Positions 27,595 to 37,666 of a stretch of DNA of 64,000 nucleotides are shown here, piece by piece. The stretch covers positions 31,853-95,852 of the forward strand of contig PKUJ01000017.1 of assembly GCA_002869565.1 (NCBI GenBank), written 5' to 3'. The notes beneath the pieces were generated by a model. It did not search any database. It saw nothing but the letters and a program-made list of their open reading frames with translations, and had not been told where the DNA came from. The position numbers and the translations under genes are program-made. The number at the start of each line of letters is the position of its first letter. The stretch's first letter is position 1. Source of the stretch: Arcobacter sp. (GTDB lineage Bacteria > Campylobacterota > Campylobacteria > Campylobacterales > Arcobacteraceae).

Positions 27595-29571
27595 ATGCTT
27601 AAAAATTTTAGTACAAAAGCAAAACTTATGTCTTTGCCAATAGTATTTGTACTTATTGTCATCGTTTCTGGAGTAATTTATACATATTATAATGGATTAG
27701 TTACTAGTAGAATAAGTTCTGCAACACAAACAGAAATTTTCATACAACAAGTTTTAAAAGGTAGAATTGCAGTTTATCAATTTTTACGATCACCATCTGA
27801 AAAAACAGTACAAAATGTACTTGACAGTTTTGATTTATTAGATAAAAATGTTTCAGCATTGAAATCTAAACTTTCTTTAGCGGAAAATGTTAAGATTTGT
27901 GATGAAATTTTAGAAGAGTCGGCAAACTATATCAAATATTTTAATCAGTTTTCTAAAAAAAGAATTGATGAAGTTGCTAATGGTATATCAAAAGAATCTG
28001 ATGCTTTAAAACCAATTATTTCAAATATGGTTAAATCTGGAGAATCATTAGAAGAAAGTTTACAAAAAATAAATAAAAGTGCTTTATCTTTAAAAGAGGA
28101 TGCTGAAATATCATTACAATATACTTTATTAGCTATCGCAATTGTATCAAATCTATTATTTTTAGTTTTCTCAACTGTATTGACAAATATAATATTATCA
28201 AGTCTTGAAAAGTTTAAAGTGGGATTATCATCATTTTTTGCATATATTAATCGTGAAACAGAAGAAACTTCATTATTAGAAATTGATGGTAATGATGAGT
28301 TTGCACTTATGGCAAAAGAGGTAAATGAAAACATAAATAAAACAAAAAATAGACTAATGAAAGATAATGATACTGTTAAAGAGGTACTTTCAATAGTTGA
28401 AAAAGCAAATGAAGGGTATCTTGATTTACAAGTAAAAAATCAAGCAAATAATCCTCAACTAGTACAATTATGTAAGGCATTAAATAGTATGTTATCTGGA
28501 TTTAGAACTCATATTGATTCAGTAAACAAAGTATTAAATGAGTTTAGTAATTATAAGTTTACAAGTAAAGTTGATGAACGAAATATTCATGGTGATATGG
28601 CAACACTTATAAAAAGTGTAAACTTTTTAACTGATGAGGTTTCAACCTTATTAAAAAATTCATATATTATTGGATTGACTTTAGATGAAGCTTCTGACCA
28701 GTTAATTATAAATGTGGATACTTTAAATACAAGTTCAAATGAAGCTGCAGCTTCCCTTGAAGAAACAGCAGCTGCATTAGAAGAAATAACTAGCACAATT
28801 GTAAATAATGCAGACAATGTTCAATCTATGAGTGATTATGCAGTTATATTAAGTGAGTCAGCTAAAAAAGGTCAAACATTAGCTCAAAATACATCAGGTG
28901 CTATGGAAGATATCACAGCACAAGTTAACTCTATTAGTGAAGCTATTATAGTTATTGACCAAATTGCTTTCCAAACAAATATTCTTTCTCTAAATGCAGC
29001 TGTAGAAGCAGCAACCGCTGGTGAAGCAGGAAAAGGATTTGCTGTGGTAGCTCAAGAAGTAAGAAACCTAGCAGCAAGAAGTGCTGAGGCTGCAAAAGAG
29101 ATAAAAAGTATTGTAGAAAATGCAACTTCTAAAGCCTCTCATGGTAAAGAAATTAGTAATGAAATGATAAAAGGATATGATGAATTATTGGTAAATATCT
29201 CTAAATCTACTGAAAAGATTTCTGAAATAGCAGGTGCTAGTAAAGAGCAAGAACAAGGTATTACTCAAATCAATGATGCGGTAACACAATTAGATCAACA
29301 AACGCAGAAAAATGCACAAATCGCAGCTTATACTCATGATATTGCAGTTGAAACAGATACAATTGCAAAAGAGATAGTAAAAGATGCACAAGAGAAAGAG
29401 TTCTTAGGAAAAAATAGTGCACATGCAAGAAAACATGATAAAAGTTCAAATATCACTTCTAAAAAAGTAGAGAATAAAGTGCAATCAGTTGATAAAAAAG
29501 TTTCAAAAGTAGAAACTAAAAAAGTTATTAAATCAGAAAATCATAATGAAGATGAATGGGAGAGTTTTTAG
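27595..29571 (+). CDS. Methyl-accepting chemotaxis protein with C-terminal xWxxF tail
   Basis: The ATG at 27595 follows AAAGG; an ATG at 27556 would add 13 unlikely residues. The 658-residue receptor has TM1 (about 12-33), a small helical periplasmic domain, TM2 (about 178-202), HAMP-like segments and a long signalling hairpin. The tip reads QIAFQTNILSLNAAVEAATA, followed by EAGKGFAVVAQEVRNLAAR. A lysine-rich linker of about 60 residues ends in EWESF, which resembles the CheR/CheB-docking pentapeptide NWETF. The ligand is unknown. A strong terminator follows. Confidence 0.92.
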   Translation: MLKNFSTKAKLMSLPIVFVLIVIVSGVIYTYYNGLVTSRISSATQTEIFIQQVLKGRIAVYQFLRSPSEKTVQNVLDSFDLLDKNVSALKSKLSLAENVKICDEILEESANYIKYFNQFSKKRIDEVANGISKESDALKPIISNMVKSGESLEESLQKINKSALSLKEDAEISLQYTLLAIAIVSNLLFLVFSTVLTNIILSSLEKFKVGLSSFFAYINRETEETSLLEIDGNDEFALMAKEVNENINKTKNRLMKDNDTVKEVLSIVEKANEGYLDLQVKNQANNPQLVQLCKALNSMLSGFRTHIDSVNKVLNEFSNYKFTSKVDERNIHGDMATLIKSVNFLTDEVSTLLKNSYIIGLTLDEASDQLIINVDTLNTSSNEAAASLEETAAALEEITSTIVNNADNVQSMSDYAVILSESAKKGQTLAQNTSGAMEDITAQVNSISEAIIVIDQIAFQTNILSLNAAVEAATAGEAGKGFAVVAQEVRNLAARSAEAAKEIKSIVENATSKASHGKEISNEMIKGYDELLVNISKSTEKISEIAGASKEQEQGITQINDAVTQLDQQTQKNAQIAAYTHDIAVETDTIAKEIVKDAQEKEFLGKNSAHARKHDKSSNITSKKVENKVQSVDKKVSKVETKKVIKSENHNEDEWESF

Positions 29572-29591
29572 ACCTCTGACAATCGATAAAT

Positions 29592-29629
29592 AACCCATCT
29601 TTTTTATATCAAGATGGGTTTCTTCTTTT
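29592..29629 (+). terminator. Rho-independent terminator after the chemoreceptor gene
   Basis: AACCCATCTT and AAGATGGGTT form a 10-bp stem with a T/A loop, followed by TCTTCTTTT. Confidence 0.8.
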
Positions 29630-29716
29630 AAAAGAGTATACTAATATTATAGGTTTAACATTAAATAAAGTTGCTTATATTAAAATATAGTATCTTTACC
29701 TTTTAGGATATAGATT

Positions 29717-30904
29717 ATGAAAATTTTAGTAAGAAAATACATAAAAAAAGAATCAACTTCAGGACTGATTTTAATACTTGTAACAATATTAGCTTTAGTC
29801 ATAAGAAATTCTGATTTATCTCATTTTTATACTTCATTTTTACATACACAAATTGAATTTAAAATAGGAGAAATCTTAGATATAAGTAAGCCTCTTATTT
29901 TGTGGATTAATGATGGTCTTATGGCTCTATTTTTTCTTCTTATTGGTCTAGAAATAAAAAGAGAACTAATTGCTGGACACTTATCTTCTCCCCAAAAAGT
30001 TGCACTTCCTGCTATAGCTGCACTTGGAGGGATGCTTGTTCCTGCTGTTATTTATGTATTTTTTAATTACGGGGATGATTTTGCTCTTCAGGGATGGGCA
30101 ATTCCCACTGCAACAGATATTGCTTTTGCACTAGGTATATTATCACTTCTTGGACGAAGAATTCCCGTTTCTTTAAAAATATTTCTAATGGCCTTAGCAA
30201 TTTTTGATGATTTAGGTGCAATTATAATCATTGCATTTTTTTATACTTCTGATTTATCTTTTCATGCCATTTCTTTGGCGGTTATTTGTATTATCGTTTT
30301 ATTTATGTTAAATAGATTTCAAGTTACAAAGCTAGGTTTTTATTGGATTGTTGGAATTTTATTATGGATTTTTGTTTTAAAATCAGGAGTTCATGCAACT
30401 CTAACTGGAATAATCGTTGCTTTTTCTATACCGCTACATGTTTTAAATGAAAAAAGAAAATTAGTCTCTCCTGTAAAATCTTTACAACATCATATACATT
30501 ATTGGGTAGCTTTTTATATTTTACCTCTTTTTGCGTTTGTAAATGCAGGAGTTGATTTAAGTGATTTATCAATTGAAAAAATTTCAAATGGTGCTTCTCT
30601 TGGTATTATTTTTGGTCTATTTTTTGGAAAGCAAATTGGAGTATTTCTTTTTTCATATTTAGCAATAAAATATAATATTGCTAAACTTCCTAGATGTGCA
30701 ACTTGGCCACAAATATACGGAATTTCAGTATTAACTGGTATTGGATTTACCATGAGTTTACTTATAGATTCTCTTGCTTTTCATGATTCTAATGCTTTTT
30801 ATTATACAGATAAATTAGGTATTTTAATAGCTTCCTTTTTATCTGGAATTGTAGGTTATTTAATACTTAGATTTGTTAAAAGTAGAAAGAGTTGTAATAT
30901 ATAA
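29717..30904 (+). CDS. nhaA: Na+/H+ antiporter NhaA
   Basis: The 395-residue protein has about 12 transmembrane helices. Family motifs include INDGLMALFFLLIGLEIKRE, GWAIPTATDIAFALGIL and LAIFDDLGAIIIIAFFYT (the adjacent-Asp ion-binding site). Others are LKSGVHATLTGI, LPLFAFVNAGVDL and ISVLTGIGFTMSLLIDSLAF. NhaA exports sodium in exchange for protons at alkaline pH. The length matches the family. It converges on dprA with a one-base gap. Confidence 0.94.
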   Translation: MKILVRKYIKKESTSGLILILVTILALVIRNSDLSHFYTSFLHTQIEFKIGEILDISKPLILWINDGLMALFFLLIGLEIKRELIAGHLSSPQKVALPAIAALGGMLVPAVIYVFFNYGDDFALQGWAIPTATDIAFALGILSLLGRRIPVSLKIFLMALAIFDDLGAIIIIAFFYTSDLSFHAISLAVICIIVLFMLNRFQVTKLGFYWIVGILLWIFVLKSGVHATLTGIIVAFSIPLHVLNEKRKLVSPVKSLQHHIHYWVAFYILPLFAFVNAGVDLSDLSIEKISNGASLGIIFGLFFGKQIGVFLFSYLAIKYNIAKLPRCATWPQIYGISVLTGIGFTMSLLIDSLAFHDSNAFYYTDKLGILIASFLSGIVGYLILRFVKSRKSCNI

Positions 30905-30905
30905 A

Positions 30906-31673
30906 TTAGATAGGTTTTATATATCCATTTTCTATTTTAATTTGACCCTCTAATTCTAGTTCAAATATTTTATCTTGATATTTTTTTAGTGCTTCTTCAT
31001 AGGGAGGAAAACTATTTATGTAAGTAGTTAATTCATTGTCATTTTTACTTATTTCTCCAAAAGAATTTAAAAATTTATCTAGGTTATAAATAGGCTCTAT
31101 GAAACCTTCAGATACCAGTATTTGGGTTCCTTTACTCTCTTCTAATCTATGGGGTAGGGTATAAACTTTTTTACCCATGTCTAGAGCATATTTCACAGAA
31201 GTTAAACTACCACTTTTTTCATCGGCTTCTGTTACTATTAATACTTCACCAAGAGATACGACAATTTCATTTCTATGTACAAATGTATAATTTCTTGCTT
31301 TTTCTTTGTTTTTATAAGCACTTAACATTAAGCCATTTTCTTCAATTGAAGTGATTAGTTTAGCATTTATTGCAGGATATTTTATATCTAATCCATTTGC
31401 AACAACAGCAATAGTATTTTCACTTCCTGCACTAAAATGAGATATCGCATCTACCCCAATTGCTGCACCACTTACTATAACTATATTTCGTTTACTTAGC
31501 TGCGATGAAATCATATGAGTAAATTTTTTTGTATATGAAGAAGGTCTTCTTGTGCCAATTATAGATATTTTTCTTTTGTTAAGTAAAGAAGGATTTCCTT
31601 TATAAAAAAGTTCATCTGGATATTTTTTCATAGAGTCTAATTCTTTTATGTGAAAATTAATTTGTTGAGGCAT
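30906..31673 (-). CDS. dprA: DNA-processing protein DprA
   Basis: The 255-residue protein has the DprA Rossmann core: ISIIGTRRPSSYTKKF, VIVSGAAIGVDAISHFSAG, AVVANGLDIKYPA, RNEIVVSLGEVLIVTEAD, SGSLTSVKYALDMGKKVY and PHRLEESKGTQILVSEGF. It binds single-stranded DNA and loads RecA during natural transformation. It is short, lacking the N-terminal SAM domain. A small C-terminal helical segment (YEEALKKYQDKIFELELEGQIKIENGYIKPI in two parts) looks like the winged-helix remnant. Confidence 0.9.
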   Translation of the reverse strand: MPQQINFHIKELDSMKKYPDELFYKGNPSLLNKRKISIIGTRRPSSYTKKFTHMISSQLSKRNIVIVSGAAIGVDAISHFSAGSENTIAVVANGLDIKYPAINAKLITSIEENGLMLSAYKNKEKARNYTFVHRNEIVVSLGEVLIVTEADEKSGSLTSVKYALDMGKKVYTLPHRLEESKGTQILVSEGFIEPIYNLDKFLNSFGEISKNDNELTTYINSFPPYEEALKKYQDKIFELELEGQIKIENGYIKPI

Positions 31674-31738
31674 TTAAAATTCTTTATTATAATTTATTTT
31701 ATTATATAAAGTATTTCCTTAGTCAATAATAAAAGTAG

Positions 31739-32892
31739 TTATTTATTTAATGAAGGTAATTGATTTAAGTATACTAATTCTAAATCTTTTAAAAGATGTT
31801 TTGATTCTCTTAAAACTTTCATTGTTATTGAATGAGGGTGACAAATAGCGATTGCTTGACCATTTTTTTAGCAATTCTTATCGCTTTTTTTAGTTGATTT
31901 TGAATATATGCAAAATCTTGTTCATTGTCTAAAAATACATTTCTTACAATATATGGCATTTTATATTTTTTTGCCATTTGTTTACCTACTGTTTTCCCTG
32001 AAGTTCTACTATCTACAAATATAAAATCATATTTAATTAAAGCTCTAAATAGCTTATCCATAGATTTTTCATGTTCAGTAAATTTACTTCCGGTATGATT
32101 ATTTGTATATTTTGCATTTGGGTACCATTTTCTAATCTGAGCTACCCTTTTTTCGATTCTTTCATATGAATCATTTATATGTAAAGTATTATTCTCTTCA
32201 CTTTTAAATGTTGAAGCTTCCAAAGGAAAATGTATCATGTAAAAAGGTAAGTTTTTGGCAATTTTTGCTGAGTGTGGATGATTTGGTACTGGAGGCATAA
32301 AGGATGGAGTTACGACATATGGAATTTTTTTTATTTGATTTAGTTGGTATTGTGTTGTTACATCATCAATAACTATAGCAAGTTTTGGTCTGTTTGTTAT
32401 TGTTGGTAAAGGTTTATCTTTTACTTCAATCTTCTTTTCAATTTTCACAGACTTTTTTTCTTCAATTAATTTTATGAAATTATCTGTTTTTTCTTTTGGT
32501 TTATTTTCCGGAACTTTAGTCTCAAGTTCTTTATGTATTTCTTTTTCAACTTTGTGTTTTTCTTCTTTATCAACATACTCTTCGTATAAATCTTTTGTAT
32601 ATTCTTCAAATTCGTCTTTTTTTATTTCTACTTTTTTAATGTATTGGTCTAACTCTTGTCTACTTTTTTGCTCAACTTTATTTATCTCTTGTTTTATAGT
32701 TTTTTCCACTTTTTCAGTGATTTTTTTTGATTCTTTTAATCTTTTGGTATCAGTTGTGTATAAAATAAATACTATTGCTAGTATTAATACAATAATTATT
32801 GCTAATAGCGAATTTAGTAATTTATAGTTTATTGCTTGTTGTTTGGATGTTTTTCTTTTAGTAGATTTTTTTTTATGTTTTCGTTTTGTCAT
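31739..32892 (-). pseudogene. Divergent polysaccharide deacetylase, frameshifted near its 3' end
   Basis: The main frame (32892 to 31825) has an Arg/Lys-rich N-terminus, one transmembrane helix (about residues 25-47), a long Glu/Lys coiled-coil linker and a deacetylase domain with LAIVIDDVTTQYQLN, FYMIHFPLEAS, YTNNHTGSKFTEH and FIFVDSRTSGKT. It stops early after AKKMVKQSLFVTLIQ. Adding one base to the seven-T run at 31863-31869 restores the family ending AKKNGQAIAICHPHSITMKV and carries the frame on to a stop at 31739. The gene thus has a one-base frameshift, or a homopolymer sequencing error. Confidence 0.8.
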
Positions 32893-32907
32893 AAAGGGAA
32901 AGAAACC

Positions 32908-32943
32908 TAAAGTAAGGAGATATTTAAATCTTACCTTACTTTA
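32908..32943 (-). terminator. Hairpin after ilvC
   Basis: TAAAGTAAGG and CCTTACTTTA form a 10-bp perfect stem, extended by an inner GAGAT/ATCTT pairing, 9 bases after the ilvC stop. The minus-strand U-tract is moderate. Confidence 0.6.
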
Positions 32944-32952
32944 AAATTTTAA

Positions 32953-34020
<1,068 letters not shown>

Positions 34021-34066
34021 CTAATTTTTAGATAATATATCTTTAAATTTTAATGAGGAATATACA

Positions 34067-35920
34067 TTGCTAAAAAATTTATTTATTAAATTACAGCATC
34101 AAGATAAAACATTTGATAATAATGAAAAAGAAAAACTAAAAGAATTTATAAAAGAAGATATAGTTATTTTTGAAAATGGTGAATATCACTTAAATTCAAA
34201 ATTTAAAGTAGGTACCATTAAAGTAAATAAAAATAGAGCAACTTTGCATGACTTACTAAATGAACATAAAGATATTTCTTTGGATTTTGAGTATTTAGGC
34301 GGTGCCTTTGATGGTGACTTAGTAATTGCAAAGAGAGTTTTTAATCCAAGAAGTAAAATAAAAGCGAAAGTTCAAAAGGTTTTATCCGGAACAAAAAATG
34401 ATATTTTAGTTTATGTAAAAGATGGAAATTATTTTACAGTAAAAGAGAGTATTGAATTACAAAATAAAAAGAAGTTAAAGGCAAAAGAAGGGGATATTTT
34501 ATTAGTAGATAATAAAACTTTTGAAGTTTCACAAAACCTAGGAAATATTCAAGATTCAAAACTTGACGAAAAAATTTCTCTGATTTTATACAAAGAAGAG
34601 TTTAGACTCAATAAAAAAATTGAAGTTGATGCAAAAATGAATGACCCTAGACAAAGAGTTGATTTAACAGAGCTTCCTTTTTGTACCATTGACCCAAATT
34701 CTGCAAAAGACCACGATGATGCAATTTATTATGACAACGAAAATGCGATTCTTTATGTTGCAATTGCAGATGTATCTTATTTTGTGAAAGAAGGAAGTGA
34801 ACTTGATATAGAAGCTTTCAAAAAATCAACTTCTGCATATTTGCCTGGAAAAGTCTTACCAATGCTTCCGAATGAACTTAGTGAAGAGATGTGTTCTTTA
34901 AAAGAGGGGGTGGATAGATACTCTTATGTATTTAAAATACATTTAGATTTAAAAAAATTAGAAGTGAAAAAATCAGAACTTTTTGAAGCTGTTATAAATT
35001 CACATAGAAAATTTTCATATGGAAGAATTGATAGGGTATTGGATGAAAAACTTGATACTTTTACCCAAACAGAAAAAGAGATATTTGATTATCTCCTTCC
35101 TTTATATAAAGTTACAAAAAGTTTTAGAAAAAAGAGACTAAAAATTGGATATGACTTTAGAAGTAGTGAATATAGATTAAGACTTGATAACAAAAGTGAA
35201 ATCCAAAGTATTGAAGTTGAAACTTCAAGTGGTTCTCATCAGTTAGTAGAAGAGTGTATGCTTTTTGCAAATATTGAAGCTAGTAAAAAAGTAAATAGTG
35301 TTGGAATTTTTAGAATTCATGAAGAACCACCATTTAAAGCAATTTCTAAACTTGTTGATGATGTAAATGCTTTAGGTATTGAAGTAAAACTTCAAACTGA
35401 TGTTCATGATACGATTACTCATATTCAAAGTAAAGCAAAATATTCAACTTTAGTTGAAGAAGTTGACGATTTGATTATTCATGCACAAACTCAAGCAAAA
35501 TATTCTTCAAGAAATTTAGGACATTTTGGTTTAGGGTTTAAATCATATTCACATTTTACAAGTCCAATTAGAAGATATTCTGATTTAGTTTTACATAGAA
35601 TGTTAAAATCAAAAGAGACTCCAAAAAATATAGATGAAATCTGTGATCATATTTCAATTCAAGAGAGAAAAATTGATCAAATGGTTTGGGATTACGAAGA
35701 TAGAAAATATGCAAGATGGGCTTTAAAAAATATATGTCTTGAAGTAAAAGCAAAAATCACTGATAATGAAAGATCGATTTGTGTAACTTTCGGGCAAATC
35801 CCAGGCGCAAAAATTTATTTGGATAATTATAAAGGTCAGGTATTATTTTCAAAAGTAAGAGTGATAATCAAATCAGCTAATATTATTACTAAGCAAATTG
35901 TGGGTTCTATAAAATATTAA
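34067..35920 (+). CDS. rnr: RNase R-family 3'-5' exoribonuclease
   Basis: The 617-residue protein starts at TTG (34067), seven bases after GAGGAA. It has an N-terminal cold-shock-like OB region, then the RNB catalytic domain with FCTIDPNSAKDHDDAIYY (metal-binding aspartates), YLPGKVLPMLPNELSEEMCSL, FRIHEEPPF, YSSRNLGHFGLGFKSYSHFT and SPIRRYSDLVLHRML. It degrades structured RNA. It is shorter than E. coli RNase R: the C-terminal S1 domain is reduced and the basic tail absent, as in other Campylobacterota. Confidence 0.9.
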   Translation: MLKNLFIKLQHQDKTFDNNEKEKLKEFIKEDIVIFENGEYHLNSKFKVGTIKVNKNRATLHDLLNEHKDISLDFEYLGGAFDGDLVIAKRVFNPRSKIKAKVQKVLSGTKNDILVYVKDGNYFTVKESIELQNKKKLKAKEGDILLVDNKTFEVSQNLGNIQDSKLDEKISLILYKEEFRLNKKIEVDAKMNDPRQRVDLTELPFCTIDPNSAKDHDDAIYYDNENAILYVAIADVSYFVKEGSELDIEAFKKSTSAYLPGKVLPMLPNELSEEMCSLKEGVDRYSYVFKIHLDLKKLEVKKSELFEAVINSHRKFSYGRIDRVLDEKLDTFTQTEKEIFDYLLPLYKVTKSFRKKRLKIGYDFRSSEYRLRLDNKSEIQSIEVETSSGSHQLVEECMLFANIEASKKVNSVGIFRIHEEPPFKAISKLVDDVNALGIEVKLQTDVHDTITHIQSKAKYSTLVEEVDDLIIHAQTQAKYSSRNLGHFGLGFKSYSHFTSPIRRYSDLVLHRMLKSKETPKNIDEICDHISIQERKIDQMVWDYEDRKYARWALKNICLEVKAKITDNERSICVTFGQIPGAKIYLDNYKGQVLFSKVRVIIKSANIITKQIVGSIKY

Positions 35921-35949
35921 ATAGAAGAGAGTTTTTATCTCTTTTCTAT
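35921..35949. terminator. Bidirectional terminator between rnr and the aminotransferase gene
   Basis: ATAGAAGAGA pairs with TCTCTTTTCTAT (two bulged bases) around a T-rich loop. It overlaps the stop codon of the leftward gene. Confidence 0.5.
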
Positions 35950-37091
35950 TTTATAAATTCTGCGTATTTAGTCTCTATATGTTTTCTCATAGCTTTTAAT
36001 CCATCTTCAAATATTTCATTTCGTCCAAATCCTATTCTGAAATGTTCTTTTGGAGTATCATCTATTAAGTCTGATTTATAAATAGATGCTGGTAATAATA
36101 AAACACCACTCTCTTCTATTAAAGATTTACAAAATTGTTCAACTCCATCTGGGCCTATATATTTTGGAAATGCAATAGAACCACCCTTTGGTCTTTTCCA
36201 CTCAAATAGTTTTGGAAATTCTAAAAAGAAATTTTCTAAAATATGAAGATTTTTATGAACAATAGCTCTGTTTTTTTCCATGATTTTTTCTTTGTTCTTT
36301 AAAGCAATAACTCCCAGTCTTTCACTAGGACCTGAGTTACAAAGTGAGATATAGTGTTTATATTTTTCCATCTTTTCTAATGCTTCTTTATCTTTTGAAG
36401 CAATCCAACCTATTCGTAGTCCTGGTAGACCATAAGATTTTGAAAATACATTTAGGGAAAGTCCTTTTTCATATATATCTGCAATTTGTGGCATTGTATC
36501 TTTAGAATTTAATTCTAAGCCTCTAAAAACTTCATCACTAAAAAGATACAGTTTATGTTTTTTGCAAAGAGATATTAGTGAGTCAAGTTCTTCTTTTGTT
36601 AGAATTGTTCCTGATGGATTATGTGGAAAATTTATTGAAATAAGTTTTGTATTTGGACGTATTGCAGATTCTAACTCTTCTATATCTAAGTGCCAATCAT
36701 TTTCATAATAAAGTCCTACTCCACTTACTTCACAAATTTCTAAAGGAATAGTCTCTGCACTTTGATAGTTTGGTACAATTACAATTGCATGATCTTCTTT
36801 ATTTAGAAGAGCTCTCATTGCGATATAAATACCTTCTCCTGCACCTGCAAAACATAGAATTTCATTAGAGTTTATTGTGTTGTAAGTTTTACTAATTTCT
36901 TCAAGTAAATCAGAATCTCCCCAAATTGGTGTGTATCCTAACCATAGATTATCAAATTTGGCTCTATCTTCAGGACTTGCCATATCTAAAAGTTCTTGCA
37001 TAGTCATGCTTCCCATATCAGAGGGTGTCATATGATAAGAAGCTTTAAACTCCCAAGCAGAAAAATATGTTTCAAGTTCAAAATCACGCAA
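35946..37091 (-). CDS. PLP-dependent aminotransferase, class I/II
   Basis: The 381-residue fold-type I enzyme starts at TTG, seven bases after AGGAG. Motifs are CFAGAGEGIYIAMRAL (PLP phosphate loop), VIVPNYQSAETIP, SINFPHNPSGTILTKEEL, LFSDEVFRGLEL (Asp) and NVFSKSYGLPGLRIGW (Schiff-base Lys). Its N-terminus (FELETYFSAWEFKASYHMTPSDMGSM in two parts) differs from the standard AspC type and resembles the capreomycidine-synthase-like branch. The substrate cannot be told from sequence, and no pathway genes lie next to it. Confidence 0.75.
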   Translation of the reverse strand: MRDFELETYFSAWEFKASYHMTPSDMGSMTMQELLDMASPEDRAKFDNLWLGYTPIWGDSDLLEEISKTYNTINSNEILCFAGAGEGIYIAMRALLNKEDHAIVIVPNYQSAETIPLEICEVSGVGLYYENDWHLDIEELESAIRPNTKLISINFPHNPSGTILTKEELDSLISLCKKHKLYLFSDEVFRGLELNSKDTMPQIADIYEKGLSLNVFSKSYGLPGLRIGWIASKDKEALEKMEKYKHYISLCNSGPSERLGVIALKNKEKIMEKNRAIVHKNLHILENFFLEFPKLFEWKRPKGGSIAFPKYIGPDGVEQFCKSLIEESGVLLLPASIYKSDLIDDTPKEHFRIGFGRNEIFEDGLKAMRKHIETKYAEFIK

Positions 37092-37179
37092 TTCTTTTCT
37101 CCTAATATTATGTATGTTAAGTTATATTTCGCGTAGTTTAACATAATAATATTTAGAAGCATTAAATTTAAAAGCTTAT

Positions 37180-37518
37180 CTATACTGTGATAATAGTCTC
37201 TCCCGATTTTATCCATTCACTTAAAAATTCACCAGTATAAAAGACATCAATATTACAAGCATTTAATCCATTAATAATTTCCATATCTGTTGCACATTTT
37301 AAGCAAGCTACAACTTTTACTCCATCAGCTATCATAGCTTTTACTTTTTCTTGAATTTCTTTATCTTCATTAATAAGTCTTTGACTAGCTCCCCAAACTA
37401 AAACTGTAACTTCTTCCATCCAGCCTTTTAGTTTTGCATTATGAGCATATAAAAGTACCATATGTTCGGCAGTTTCTTTATTATCACTTGTCCATAAAAT
37501 CTTTGCTTCTTTTTGCAT
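37180..37518 (-). CDS. DsrE-family protein
   Basis: The 112-residue protein has an alpha/beta DsrE/DsrF-like fold pattern: EAKILWTSDNKETAEHMVLLYAHNA, VTVLVWGASQRLI, MIADGVKVVACLKCATDM and a final FLSEWIKSGETIITV. Family members are small sulfur-handling or unknown proteins. Two cysteines (CLKCATD and NACNID) could carry persulfide, but no tus or dsr partners are seen. It lies upstream of the aminotransferase gene in the same direction, separated by 88 bases. Confidence 0.75.
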   Translation of the reverse strand: MQKEAKILWTSDNKETAEHMVLLYAHNAKLKGWMEEVTVLVWGASQRLINEDKEIQEKVKAMIADGVKVVACLKCATDMEIINGLNACNIDVFYTGEFLSEWIKSGETIITV

Positions 37519-37666
37519 ATTTAAATTCCTTTAATAGATTTGCAAAAATTATAACATGGATAACTTTTAGTTTTATAAAAGTTGTACTTTAGTTAAATTT
37601 AGAATAAAAAGCATTACTTTGCTATTATCTTATATAAAAATTTTAAAAATATAAATAAGGTTTAAA

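Noticed and set aside
37028..37216. 62-residue minus-strand frame between the aminotransferase and DsrE-like genes
   Set aside because: It overlaps the aminotransferase start, is Ile/Leu/Asn-rich with no domain, and covers the intergenic promoter region.
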